The translations under genes and the position numbers were made by a program. A stretch of 64,000 nt of DNA, from contig CAWINS010000065.1 in the NCBI GenBank assembly GCA_963837335.1, positions 1 to 64,000 of the forward strand. The letters run 5' to 3'. Numbering within the stretch: the stretch's first letter is position 1; the number at the start of each line of letters is the position of its first letter. A model generated the notes under the pieces. The model was not told where the DNA came from. It saw only the letters and a list, made by a program, of their open reading frames with translations, and ran no database searches. This document shows, piece by piece, positions 37,230 through 45,756 of the stretch. This DNA is from RYN-230 sp963837335. Its GTDB lineage: Bacteria; Actinomycetota; Actinomycetes; Streptosporangiales; Streptosporangiaceae.

Positions 37230-38016
37230 TTCGGTCACGCTGGGCATCGGGGATCAGTTGCCGCAGGGGGGCTGGCGCGGCTGGGCGGCCCTGCTGGCCG
37301 GCTCGCTGGCCCCGCCGGATCAGGTGGAACTGTGCAACCTGGCCCGCAGCGGCGCACTGGTCCGGGATGTGGCCAGTGAGCAACTGCCCCTGGCGCTCTC
37401 GGTGCGCCCGGCGCTGGCCTCGGTGCTGGTCGGCGTCAACGACACGCTGCGCGGGAAGTTCGACCCGGCCGCGATCGCCGCGGACCTGGAGAACACCGTC
37501 GCCGCGCTGCGGCACGCCGGGACGGTGGTGCTCACGGCGAGCCTGCCCGACCCCGGGTTGCTGCTCCGGATCCCGGCCTCGATCCGCCGCCCGCTGGCCC
37601 GCCGGGCCCACCAGATCAACGCGGTCCTGGGCCAGCTTGCGGTGCGCTACGACCTCGTTCACGTGGACCTCGCGGCGCGCCCGGAGATCTACGACAAACG
37701 GATGTGGGGAGTGGACCGGCTGCACCCCAGCGAGCGCGGGCACCGGATGCTGGCCCGGATGTTCGCGGAGCGGCTGGCGGAACGGGGCATGCCCCCGCTG
37801 GCCGCGCCCGATCCCGAGCCGGCCAACCCCGAGCCGAGCGCCTGGCGCCAGGCCCACTGGATGGCCACCAAGGGAACCGGCTGGATGGTCCGGCGATCCC
37901 GGGATCTGCTGCCGGGGCTGCTCCAGCTGGCCCTGGCCGAGCGGTGGCACGACCTGCGCGGGCACCCGGCCGACCCCGATGCGGACCACCGATTCCGAAC
38001 CGGGCAGGGGACGTGA
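37156..38016 (+). CDS. SGNH/GDSL-type hydrolase 2
   Basis: 286 residues. MRFAALGDSVTLGIGDQLPQ is block I, SVLVGVNDTLRG block III and WGVDRLHPSERGHRM block V. A C-terminal extension (about 215-286) is rich in Pro/Trp/His and may contact membrane or partner. ATG 37156 follows GGCGGGAG; ATG 37207 directly before the conserved domain is an alternative. It overlaps the glycosyltransferase end and is followed by the desaturase with GTGA/ATG spacing, so the three form one operon. Confidence 0.87.
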   Translation: MTSTSETRPRAAGEIPVMRFAALGDSVTLGIGDQLPQGGWRGWAALLAGSLAPPDQVELCNLARSGALVRDVASEQLPLALSVRPALASVLVGVNDTLRGKFDPAAIAADLENTVAALRHAGTVVLTASLPDPGLLLRIPASIRRPLARRAHQINAVLGQLAVRYDLVHVDLAARPEIYDKRMWGVDRLHPSERGHRMLARMFAERLAERGMPPLAAPDPEPANPEPSAWRQAHWMATKGTGWMVRRSRDLLPGLLQLALAERWHDLRGHPADPDADHRFRTGQGT

Positions 38017-38021
38017 CTGAC

Positions 38022-39053
38022 ATGAGCGATCCAGGCGTCCCGCCGTCGGGCACGCTGGTCCCGGTGGCGGATCCCGCGCGTCCGGACTTCGCCGAGCTGC
38101 GCCGCCGGATCCGGCAGGAGGGCCTGATGGACCGGCGGCCGCGCTATTACGCCATCAAGATCGCCGTCCTGGCGGTCCTGCTTACCGGAGGATGGGCCGC
38201 CTTCGCCATACTGGGCGACTCCTGGTACCAGCTGGTGGTCGCGGTCTACCTGGCGGCGGTCTTCGGCCAGATCGGCTTCCTCGGCCACGAGGCCGGGCAC
38301 CGGCAGATCTTCCGCTCCCGCCGGGCTAACAACGCGGTCGGCCTGGTGCACGGCAACCTGCTGATCGGCCTGAGTTTCGGATGGTGGACCGGGAAGCACA
38401 ACCGGCACCACGCGTACCCCAACCAGGCGGGCAAGGACCCCGATATCGCTATCGGGGCGATCGCCTTCACCCCCGGCCAGGCCCGCGCGCGCCGGGGAGC
38501 AGCCCGGGTGCTGGCCCGGTACCAGGCCTACCTGTTCTTCCCCATGCTGCTGCTGGAGGCGGCGAGCATGCACGCGATCAGCGTGCGGGCGGTGCTGAAC
38601 GGCCCGGTCCGCCGCCGGTGGCTGGAGGGCCTCCTGCTCTTCGCCCACTGCGCGGGCTATCTCATCGCGGTCTTCCTCCTCATGTCCTGGCCCTGGGCCC
38701 TCGCCTTCATCGCCATCCAGCAGGGGCTGTTCGGCCTGTATTTAGGCTGCGCGTTCGCCCCCAACCACAAGGGCATGCCGGTACTGAGCGAGGAGGACAG
38801 CCTGGACTTCCTCCGCCAGCAGGTGCTTACCTCGCGCAACGTCAGCGGCGGCCGCCTGACCGAGACCATGCTCGGGGGCCTCGACTACCAGATCGAGCAC
38901 CACCTGTTCCCGGCCATGCCCCGCCCGGCGCTGCGCCGCTGCCGGACGGTGGTGCGCGCCTTCTGCGCCCAGGCCGGCCTGCTCTACTGCGAGAAGGGCC
39001 TGGTCAGCTCCTACTCTGAGGTACTGCGTCATCTTCATGCGGCGGGGCGCTGA
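38022..39053 (+). CDS. Fatty acid desaturase (front-end type)
   Basis: Membrane diiron desaturase of about 343 residues. The three His boxes are GHEAGHRQ, KHNRHHAYPN and YQIEHHLFP; the Q in the last box is the mark of front-end (delta-6-like) desaturases. No fused cytochrome b5 domain. Helices flank the boxes (YAIKIAVLAVLLTGGWAAF, LVVAVYLAAVFGQIGFL, LIAVFLLMSWPWALAFI). ATG 38022 is chosen; GTG 38013 overlapping the previous stop is possible but too close to the GGGG. Working with the GT4 and esterases, it may modify acyl chains of a glycolipid. Confidence 0.92.
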   Translation: MSDPGVPPSGTLVPVADPARPDFAELRRRIRQEGLMDRRPRYYAIKIAVLAVLLTGGWAAFAILGDSWYQLVVAVYLAAVFGQIGFLGHEAGHRQIFRSRRANNAVGLVHGNLLIGLSFGWWTGKHNRHHAYPNQAGKDPDIAIGAIAFTPGQARARRGAARVLARYQAYLFFPMLLLEAASMHAISVRAVLNGPVRRRWLEGLLLFAHCAGYLIAVFLLMSWPWALAFIAIQQGLFGLYLGCAFAPNHKGMPVLSEEDSLDFLRQQVLTSRNVSGGRLTETMLGGLDYQIEHHLFPAMPRPALRRCRTVVRAFCAQAGLLYCEKGLVSSYSEVLRHLHAAGR

Positions 39054-39170
39054 GGACTTCCGGTCCCGTCCTTGCCCCGCTAATGCGTCACTACCGGCCT
39101 TTACGGTCCGGGCCGTGGGTGGGCGGGGCCCTCGGGATGGATCGGTGGCTCGCCCAGGAGGCCCACCGCC

Positions 39171-39410
39171 GTGGTTCGACGTCAACTGGCCGGCGGGGCC
39201 GCCCGGGCAGCGCGGAACCTGACCGAAATCTGGCTCATGTCGTTCAGGTCCAAGCACAACCGGGTGGCCTACCGGCGGGACCTGACCGGGTGGCCGCGTT
39301 CGGTGACCGCCTCGGTATCCGGCGGCCGACGCCCACGCAGTCTGGCCCCCCGCCGGGTAGTCGTCTGGGGCATAGTCGCTCGTGGGTTCTCGCGGGCTTG
39401 GCCGGGGTGA
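39171..39410 (+). pseudogene. Remnant of a tyrosine recombinase (integrase) N-terminus
   Basis: Within this frame, 39216-39290 reads NLTEIWLMSFRSKHNRVAYR followed by RDLTGW, the pattern of the SAM-like core-binding domain of phage-type integrases (S..T...Y.RDL..W). The rest of the frame is Arg/Pro/Ser-rich and unrelated, and no catalytic R..H-x-x-R..Y part follows. It lies directly before the XRE regulator pair, so it may mark an old insertion edge. The remaining bases 39054-39447 hold nothing else I can support. Confidence 0.4.
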
Positions 39411-39447
39411 AAATAGGGGCAGGCATTAAGGAGCGGTGGCCCGCCGG

Positions 39448-40668
39448 TTACCGGCCGGGGGGCAGCGCCCGCCGGGCCGGAACGCAGAACTCGTCGAACG
39501 CGTCCCGGAGAACCTCCACCGTAGAGACCCCCTGCTCGTCGATCGCGTCGATGACCTCCTTCGCGCGCCAGGAATTCGACGGGACGAGCAGCCCGGACGT
39601 GATCGCGGCCCCCACCATCCCGGCCGCCTCGTCGAGCTCCCCGGACGCCGTCAACGCGAGCGCGAGGTCCAGCCGGGCGAGCTCGACCCGCCGGGGGCGG
39701 CGCGGCCCGGTACAAGGATCCTCAAGGCGCCGGAGGACATCCCTCGCGTACCCGGCCGCTGCCGGGTCGCCAACCCAGGCGAGCGTAGTCGCGATGTACG
39801 TCTCTGCCTTCCCCGGGTCGTATCGGTAGTGATGCTCCGGCCGGTCGGGTTGCGAGAGCGGCGACGCGAGCGTTTCGGCCCGGGCAAGCGCCGCGCGGGT
39901 TTCCCGGCCCGCTCCGAGCCGCGCCCACGCCCGCGCCTCCTGCGCGGTCGCCTGAATGACCGCGCTCCCCTCCTGCGGCGCCGTCCTCTGTGCAGCCTGC
40001 GAGAGCGCGACCGCCCGCTCGTACGCCCCGTCGGTAACTAGCTGCCACGCCTTCGTTTCGAGGGCCCACGCGGCGATCTCCGCCTGCCCGGTCTCCCTGG
40101 CGAGCTCCGCGGCGGTCCGGAGGTACGCCGCCGCGGCGGGGAACCTCCGGAGGTCGATCAGGCACGTCGCCGACAGCAGCGACAGCCACCCCGTGGTGAC
40201 GAGGAGCCGCTGGTGCTCCCCGAGAGTCACCTTCCCGTCAATAAGCCCGGTCGCGTAATCGAGGTACCCGCGGACTCGCCGGAGTAGGACCCCGGGGGTC
40301 AGGTGGGAATAGGAGACCGCCAGGTCGTCGACCGCTTGCTCCAGGCGGCCGACCGTAGCCTCGCCGACGCTGGTCGAGGACGCGCGGCGGCTGATCTCGA
40401 TCGCGGCGAGCTCGTCGTCGAGACCCGGCTCGGGCCCGGCCGCGGCCCGGGGCGTCGAGCGTGGGCTTCCGGTGAGCGTCCCGCCGGCCACGAGCTCCTC
40501 GTCGAGGAGAGCCGCGATCTTCGGCGACGGGTTCTGCTTTCCGGCGGCGAGGCGGGAGATCAGCGCCGGGTCGCAATGAACGCGGCGGGCCAGGGCGCGC
40601 ACCCCCAACCGGCGGGCCGCCATAGCCGCGGTGAGTCTCTCCGCGAAGTCGTCCATTGCGTAAACCAT
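39448..40668 (-). CDS. XRE-family regulator with TPR-like C-terminus
   Basis: 406 residues. The HTH is LGVRALARRVHCDPALISRL then AAGKQNPSPK (about 20-50). After a linker, residues 110-400 form antiparallel helices (LLSATCLIDLRRFPAAAAYLRTAAELARETGQAEIAAWALETKAWQL ... AYERAVALSQAAQ) like peptide-sensing or developmental XRE-TPR regulators of actinomycetes. It is divergent from a 103-residue protein, an arrangement often seen for such regulators. ATG 40668 or ATG 40656 (MDDFAERL) may be the start. A perfect 8-bp dyad lies just upstream. Confidence 0.85.
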   Translation of the reverse strand: MVYAMDDFAERLTAAMAARRLGVRALARRVHCDPALISRLAAGKQNPSPKIAALLDEELVAGGTLTGSPRSTPRAAAGPEPGLDDELAAIEISRRASSTSVGEATVGRLEQAVDDLAVSYSHLTPGVLLRRVRGYLDYATGLIDGKVTLGEHQRLLVTTGWLSLLSATCLIDLRRFPAAAAYLRTAAELARETGQAEIAAWALETKAWQLVTDGAYERAVALSQAAQRTAPQEGSAVIQATAQEARAWARLGAGRETRAALARAETLASPLSQPDRPEHHYRYDPGKAETYIATTLAWVGDPAAAGYARDVLRRLEDPCTGPRRPRRVELARLDLALALTASGELDEAAGMVGAAITSGLLVPSNSWRAKEVIDAIDEQGVSTVEVLRDAFDEFCVPARRALPPGR

Positions 40669-40683
40669 TCCCCATCCGGGGGC

Positions 40684-40718
40684 GTGTTGACTGACGTTGA
40701 CCAGGAGGTCGTCAACAC
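40684..40718. promoter_or_regulatory. GTGTTGAC-N19-GTCAACAC dyad between divergent genes
   Basis: Perfect 8-bp arms at 40684-40691 and 40711-40718; a third GTTGAC lies inside (40695-40700). Placed 16-50 bases before the XRE start and 37-71 before the + strand gene, it is a good candidate autoregulatory operator. TTGAC in each arm can also serve as -35 for either direction. Confidence 0.6.
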
Positions 40719-40754
40719 TCCCACCGTAACGGGCCGGGTGCGCAGAGTTGGATC

Positions 40755-41066
40755 ATGTTTCCAGCAGACGACCATCTACCCCTCCCCGATCCAGGTCAGG
40801 TCACCGCAGCTGAGCGTGAGGCGCGGCTGTTACGCCGCGACTTTCCCCGCTACCGGATCGACCTCAGCTACACACCGATGGGGCCGCGGTACAGCGCACA
40901 ACGCAAGGAACCCGGCCCGGGACTGTACGCCGTGGTAACGGGGGACCCGATCGAGCTGCGGTCGGAACTGTCGGGCGAGGCGGCCTCCCTCAGTGATGAG
41001 CTCCGCCGCGCAGCCAAAGGACCTCGTCCCAAGCCGGTGGACTGTTCGGGTGGTTGTTCCAGCTAG
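40755..41066 (+). CDS. Small conserved-type protein divergent from the XRE regulator
   Basis: 103 residues: MFPADDHLPLPDPGQVTAAE, later YTPMGPRYSAQRKEPGPGLY and AVVTGDPIELRSEL, ending DCSGGCSS. No known domain. Small proteins of this layout commonly accompany XRE regulators in actinomycetes. Shared operator region and divergent order suggest it is a target of that regulator (inference). Confidence 0.6.
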   Translation: MFPADDHLPLPDPGQVTAAEREARLLRRDFPRYRIDLSYTPMGPRYSAQRKEPGPGLYAVVTGDPIELRSELSGEAASLSDELRRAAKGPRPKPVDCSGGCSS

Positions 41067-41229
41067 CCCGGCGCTGGGGCGGCGGTTCCCCCCTCATATT
41101 TCGCCGAGTGGGTCGAACGAGCGGCGGGCCATGTCCTTCTGGCCACCAGGAGGAGTCCCCGCGTCGCCGTCAGTTCCTGATTGACGAGGCACGGAACACC
41201 GCACGAGCGTCGGCAGTCCGGCAGTGCCC

Positions 41230-41264
41230 CCGCCGCCCTCGTCCCCTTGGGGGCAGGGCGGCGG
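41230..41264. terminator. Long hairpin between the small protein and GtrA genes
   Basis: CCGCCGCCCT (41230-41239) pairs with AGGGCGGCGG (41255-41264), and CCCC-TT-GGGG continues the stem inside. It lies 58 bases beyond the GtrA stop (minus strand) and 164 beyond the small protein (plus strand). The rest of 41067-41322 shows no gene. Confidence 0.75.
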
Positions 41265-41322
41265 CTGGCCGGGACCGGCAGTTGCGCGAAACGAGAATGC
41301 TCGTGGCTTGCTCGTTACCGCC

Positions 41323-41838
41323 CTAGCCGCTTGCGGCCTGACCCGTCGCGTCATCTTCATGCGGCGAGGCGATGAGCATGGGCACCGGGCCAGCCGGGGT
41401 TTCCGGACTCCCGGGCCCGGCGTCGCTGAAGACCAGCCAGCGCATGGCGGAGTACATGTAGACGCATTCGCACCCGGCCGCGGTGAGCCGGGCCAGCCGG
41501 TAATCCAGCCCCAGGGCGGCCAGCCCGGTGGTCAGGCCGAGGATCAGGGCCAGGAAGTTCACCGTCACCACGGCGGCGTAGACGGTTAGCTGGGGGCCCA
41601 CCGCGCCGTGCGAGCGGAAGTTCAGCGTCCGGTTGAGAAAGTAGCCCAGCCCGGACGCCAGCACGTAGGCCACGGTGATGGCCACCGGCAGCGGCCACCT
41701 CAGCCCGCCGTGGAACGCGGTGAGCAGGGCCAGATCCACGGCGAAAGTGATCGAGCTGATGACCGCGTAACCGAGCAGCCGCGCCGACACCAGCCGGCTC
41801 AGCCCGAACGGGAGCCGGCCCGCGACGGCCGCCATCAC
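41323..41838 (-). CDS. GtrA family membrane protein
   Basis: 171 residues with four helices: LLGYAVISSITFAVDLALLTAF, PVAITVAYVLASGLGYFLNRTLNF, LTVYAAVVTVNFLALILGLTTGL, CECVYMYSAMRWLVF. The N-R-T-x-N-F motif after helix 2 is typical. GtrA proteins help flip or present polyprenyl-linked sugars to glycosyltransferases. It lies 177 bases after the GT2 synthase on the same strand, so cooperation in making or exporting a polysaccharide is likely. The tail (PVPMLIASPHEDDATGQ) is cytosolic and acidic. Confidence 0.87.
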   Translation of the reverse strand: MMAAVAGRLPFGLSRLVSARLLGYAVISSITFAVDLALLTAFHGGLRWPLPVAITVAYVLASGLGYFLNRTLNFRSHGAVGPQLTVYAAVVTVNFLALILGLTTGLAALGLDYRLARLTAAGCECVYMYSAMRWLVFSDAGPGSPETPAGPVPMLIASPHEDDATGQAASG

Positions 41839-42015
41839 GGCGGTGAACCGGGCCCCCGGCCCCCCCGCGTCTGGGCCTTCCGCCCGGCCCCGTCGCAGAC
41901 ATGAGCCTCAGCCTCTCAACCCCGGGTGACAGGCAGTCGACCTCCGGTCGGCCAGCCGGCCAATTGCGCCCCGTCCGCGTCATCAGCCAGGGCCGGCCTC
42001 GCGATCCAGCCGCGG

Positions 42016-44004
42016 TCAGCGCTGGCCGGCGCCGACGCTGACCCCGCTGGGCCCGCGGGCCGGGACGGGCTCCGGGGCAGCGGCCGTCTTCCTGACCCGC
42101 AGCCGCGCCGGGAAGGGCCGGACCGGCAGCGAGATGGCCGCCTCCAGGGTGGCCAGGCGGCGCAGGAACGCGAAGATGAACCAGGATGGGGAGTACAAGA
42201 TCGCACGCCAGTACCCGTACTTGACTGCGTAGGGGATGCTGACGGCCATCCCGATGCCGCCACCGGCGATGTACAGCAACGCGAACGTGGCCACGTTCTG
42301 CCGGTAGGTCGGGCTGGTGAGCACGAGTTCCAGCAGGAAGATGGGCGCGACCAGGCCGGCCTGGATGGAGAACCAGGAGAAGCCGCGGCGCAGCGTCCAG
42401 AACCAGACCCGGGGGCCGGCTGACCCGGCGCGCAGCGGCACGTGCCGGGCGAAGACATGGAAGCCGGCCCGGGCCCAGCGGGTGCGCTGCTCGACGAATT
42501 CGCCGGGGCTGCGGGGCACGTCCTCGTAGGAACGGATCCGCGGGTCAACCACCACCCGGTAGCCCAGCCGGCCGATGTGCATGGTCAGGTCGGCGTCCTC
42601 GCCGTTCATGCCGACCGGGAAGCCGCCCGCGGTAACCGCGGGGCCGCGCCGGAAGGCCGTGAAGGTCCCGGGGATGACCACGATCCCGTCCACCATGCTC
42701 TGGCCGAGCCGGGCGAACCGGAACTGGAACACGGTTTCCAGCTTGCGCATCTCGTGGAACCAGGTGCGGGTGTCGGTGCGCGGTTCCTCCATCGCGCCCA
42801 CGCTGCCCACGTCGGGGTCACGGAACCAGGGCACGGCGTAGACGAGGGCGTCCTCGCCGAGCACGCAGTCGGCGTCCACCCGGATGATGATGTCGGCGTC
42901 GGTGATCGCGATGCCCCGGTTCAGGGCGAGGGCCTGGCCGCCGTTCTCGCGGGTGAGAACCCTGGTCCCGTCGCTGAGCGTCCTGGCGTGGGCGTACCGG
43001 AACTTGTCGATCTCGGCCTCGGCCAGTGCCGCGGTGTCGTCGGCCGAGCCGTCGTCCGAGACCACCACGCGGACCGGGCCGCCGTAGCGCCGGGCGGCGA
43101 TGTCGATCGACTTCAGCAGCCGGACGATGTTGTCGCGCTCGTTGTAGGCCGGGATGATGATGTCCACCGGCGGCCGGTCCCGGCCGGGCTGGGGCAGGGT
43201 CCGGTTGGCCCACCAGATGAGCCAGAGTGGCGCGAACATGAGCAGGAACAGCATGCTCACCGCGTACAGCGGCACGAAGACCTGCCACACCGAGCCGAGG
43301 TTGGCCTGCTGGGAGATGAACGCGTACAGGCCCACCAGCAGCGTGATCACGGTGATCAGGGCACACCAGGTGAGCAGGTTGGCCCAGCGCCGGTCACGGC
43401 GCACCAGGGGGACGGTCGTCGACCGGGGCAACGCGAACGCGGTGAACGTCATCCGCATGATCACCAGGCCGCCGATGAGCAGGTTGGCCAGGGTGGCCTC
43501 GATGCCGAAGGGGGCGACCAGCCAGCCGGTGGCGATCCCGATGGAGATCATCAGGGCCTGGGTGAGCAGGGTCATGGCCAGGTAGAGCACGACGTGGGAG
43601 AGCATCGCCAGTCGCCGGCCCAGCCCGGTGCGCACGACCAGCGAGATGCTGATGATGAAGGCGACCGCGAAGAAGGCCAGGGCCGGCCTCAGCCGGGCGA
43701 CGTACCCATTCACGCTGGCCGGATCGTGGGTCAGGGCCACCGCCACCCCGCGCACGCCCTCGGAGTACAACTGCGGCAGCGAAGGCCGTTTCCAGCCCAG
43801 GAAGAGCAGGCCCAGGACTGCGGAGATGGCCAGGAACGCCCAGGTGCGCGGCCGGTGGTTCGGTGTCCGCACGTAGCCCGGCATGATCACGTCGGTCCGC
43901 CCGTCGCCGCGGTCGTCCGCGCTGTCCGCGTAAACCGGCAGCAGGCATGCGACTACGAGCGCGGTCAGCAGGACAGCCGTCACCAAGAGCGCTGGTATAT
44001 CCAT
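42016..44004 (-). CDS. Processive GT2 glycosyltransferase (cellulose/hyaluronan synthase-like)
   Basis: Membrane polysaccharide synthase of 662 residues. Seven or so N-terminal helices occupy residues 1-270. The GT2 domain follows: VDIIIPAYNERDNIVRLLKSI, VVSDDGSADDTA, the metal-binding IIIRVDADCVLGEDALVYA, catalytic GMNGEDADLT, and the polymer-binding VEQRTRWARAG (Q-x-x-R-W) that marks processive enzymes. Two or three C-terminal helices close the channel. Polymer unknown. The gene is preceded by a 620-base AT-rich gap likely to hold a complex promoter. GtrA downstream is its probable partner. Confidence 0.93.
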   Translation of the reverse strand: MDIPALLVTAVLLTALVVACLLPVYADSADDRGDGRTDVIMPGYVRTPNHRPRTWAFLAISAVLGLLFLGWKRPSLPQLYSEGVRGVAVALTHDPASVNGYVARLRPALAFFAVAFIISISLVVRTGLGRRLAMLSHVVLYLAMTLLTQALMISIGIATGWLVAPFGIEATLANLLIGGLVIMRMTFTAFALPRSTTVPLVRRDRRWANLLTWCALITVITLLVGLYAFISQQANLGSVWQVFVPLYAVSMLFLLMFAPLWLIWWANRTLPQPGRDRPPVDIIIPAYNERDNIVRLLKSIDIAARRYGGPVRVVVSDDGSADDTAALAEAEIDKFRYAHARTLSDGTRVLTRENGGQALALNRGIAITDADIIIRVDADCVLGEDALVYAVPWFRDPDVGSVGAMEEPRTDTRTWFHEMRKLETVFQFRFARLGQSMVDGIVVIPGTFTAFRRGPAVTAGGFPVGMNGEDADLTMHIGRLGYRVVVDPRIRSYEDVPRSPGEFVEQRTRWARAGFHVFARHVPLRAGSAGPRVWFWTLRRGFSWFSIQAGLVAPIFLLELVLTSPTYRQNVATFALLYIAGGGIGMAVSIPYAVKYGYWRAILYSPSWFIFAFLRRLATLEAAISLPVRPFPARLRVRKTAAAPEPVPARGPSGVSVGAGQR

Positions 44005-44623
44005 AATCCTCTGCGGTGCCTCAGAAGGTCTTTACCGGCGTATGCGGGTGCGAACGTATCAGATGAGTATGTCCAGGCCTCAAATGGGGGGTTATGGGCA
44101 TGTGAAGCGATTCCCGGAGCGCTACCGCTGGCCAGCGGTCTTTACTGTTGCTTTGAAGTTTCTCCCTAGGAAGCGCGGCCTGAAATGGCAAATGTGTCAT
44201 CGGCTTTGCACAGAGCGTGGCGTCCAGGCTGCTCAGAGGGCATGAGTCGGACATGATAGGGTCTGCAGACTCTTTCCTATATTGCATGTCGAGAATGTCA
44301 ATAGGTTCGTTTTTACGTGGAATTAACGGGACGGACATGTAACTTATGTAATAGTTGCGATATCTCATATGCCTGTGTCCGGTATGCTCCTGATCGGCGG
44401 AGAATGGGAAGGCATTCGCGGAGATCTGGTGCGGTCCCGGCCCGGGACCGCCGTGAGAGCCGGTCCAAATGGCCAGGCGCATGGTGCGTAATGCCATGGT
44501 GCCAGTTGATCCCTGCCGAAATGCGGAACGCATATCGGCCTAGTTGGCCTGCCGGTCGTCGGATCTCGCCGCGCTGATGCGGGCGGCGTCCGGTGGGGGG
44601 AACCGATTCTGAGGCGGAGGACC
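44005..44623. other. 619-base AT-rich gap between the divergent GT2 and fusion-protein genes
   Basis: Marked drop in GC, with tracts such as TTCGTTTTTACGTGGAATTA near 44307 and ACATGTAACTTATGTAATAG near 44335. It must hold both promoters. A minus-strand frame at 44021-44533 shows no coding bias and is not called. ATGGTGC occurs twice near 44480-44508. Shine-Dalgarno GGCGGAGGA precedes ATG 44624. No known riboswitch pattern was recognised. Confidence 0.5.
44431..44451. terminator. GCGGTCCCGG hairpin in the gap
   Basis: GCGGTCCCGG (44431-44440) and CCGGGACCGC (44442-44451) form a perfect inverted repeat around one base, in practice an 8-bp stem. It lies within the likely leader of the + strand gene, so attenuation is possible. 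Confidence 0.4.
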
Positions 44624-45756
44624 ATGACCCTGACGGGGAGCCCTGACACGGGTACATCCAGCCCCCACGTGACGCTGCGGAGCCAGGCCCTGGACTATTC
44701 CCAGGACGTGGCGACCCAGGACGAGGTGGCGGGACAGGAAGCTCCGGGGGAGGCGGAGGAAGAGCGGACGGCTGGCGCACCGGCCGCAACGGCGGCGGAG
44801 GCCGCACCAGACGGCGAGGCCGAGGCCGACGGCCGTGGCTGAGGCCGGGCGAGGCCGAGGCAGATGCAGACGCCGGGGAGCCCAGGCGGCGCCCGGTCAC
44901 CACCCCGCAGATCGCCGGCGGCATCCTGATCGCCGCCATCGTGGTGGCCGTCGCGGTCTGGTACGTGCCGCGGATCGTGCGCTCCGACGCGCGGTCCTTC
45001 ACCGGCACGGTGAGCAGCAGCGGCGTGACCAACCTGAACTTCGCGAACTCAGGGCTGGTCGGCAAGGTCGCGATCCAGCTGGGCCAGGCGGTCAGGGCGG
45101 GCCAGGTCCTCGCCACCGAGACGTCCCCGTCCACGACCGCCGCGATCAGCGCGGACCGCGCCTCCATCGCCGCGGACCAGGCGAGCCTGGCGGAACTGAA
45201 GGTCAGCGGCACCCAGGCCAGCATCGCGGCCGCCGGCGCCCAGCTGGCCCAGGACCAGGCCCAGCTGGCCTCCGACAAGGTCAAGCTGGCCGAGACCCAG
45301 ATCATCGCCCCTTCGGCCGGGACCGTGATCGCGATCAACGGCCAGGCCGGCGAGACAGTGACCGCGGCCGGGATCCGGAGCTACGCCTCGCAGTCGCAGA
45401 CGTCGGGCTCACAGTCCCCGCCGTTCTCGCTGCTTCCCGAGGGCCCGGCCGCCAACGTCAAGAGCAGCTCGTCGCAGTCCGCACTGCCCATGATCGCGCT
45501 GCGCACCTCGAGCAGCTGGCAGGTCACGGTGCTGGTCCCGGAGAGCGGGATCCAGCAGGTCCACGCGGGCCAGCAGGTGACGGTCGCGGTCCCGGCCATC
45601 GGCCTGAGTGGAGTCCGGGGCACCATCCAGCAGGTCTCGCCGACGCCGGTGAGCACGTCGATCGGCACTGCCTACCAGGCGATCGTGCGGATCACCGGCC
45701 ACCAGCGGGTCACCCCGCTCGGCGGCATGACCGCGAATGTGCAGCTAGCTTCTTGA
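44624..45756 (+). CDS. HlyD/RND-type membrane fusion protein (frame shift near residue 73)
   Basis: Periplasmic-adaptor-like exporter subunit. From ATG 44624 the first 70 residues are an acidic Ala/Glu/Asp-rich cytosolic tail. Near 44835-44860 the frame changes (one base lost). The next frame continues EAEADADAGEPRRRPVTTPQ, a membrane helix (IAGGILIAAIVVAVAVWYV), the barrel-sandwich halves (GVTNLNFANSGLVGKVAIQL and AETQIIAPSAGTVIAINGQA) separated by a short hairpin coil rich in Ala/Gln, then a beta-barrel (WQVTVLVPESGIQQVHAGQQ). No ABC or RND partner is next to it; the following gene is a lipoprotein. Partner transporter must lie elsewhere. Confidence 0.82.

Noticed and set aside
42442..44169. 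Plus-strand open frame of 575 codons
   Set aside because: Antisense shadow of the GT2 synthase, whose QxxRW and DxD motifs are on the minus strand.
44021..44533. 170-codon minus-strand frame in the AT-rich gap
   Set aside because: Composition and codon use do not match genes of this genome, and it shows no domain or ribosome site.
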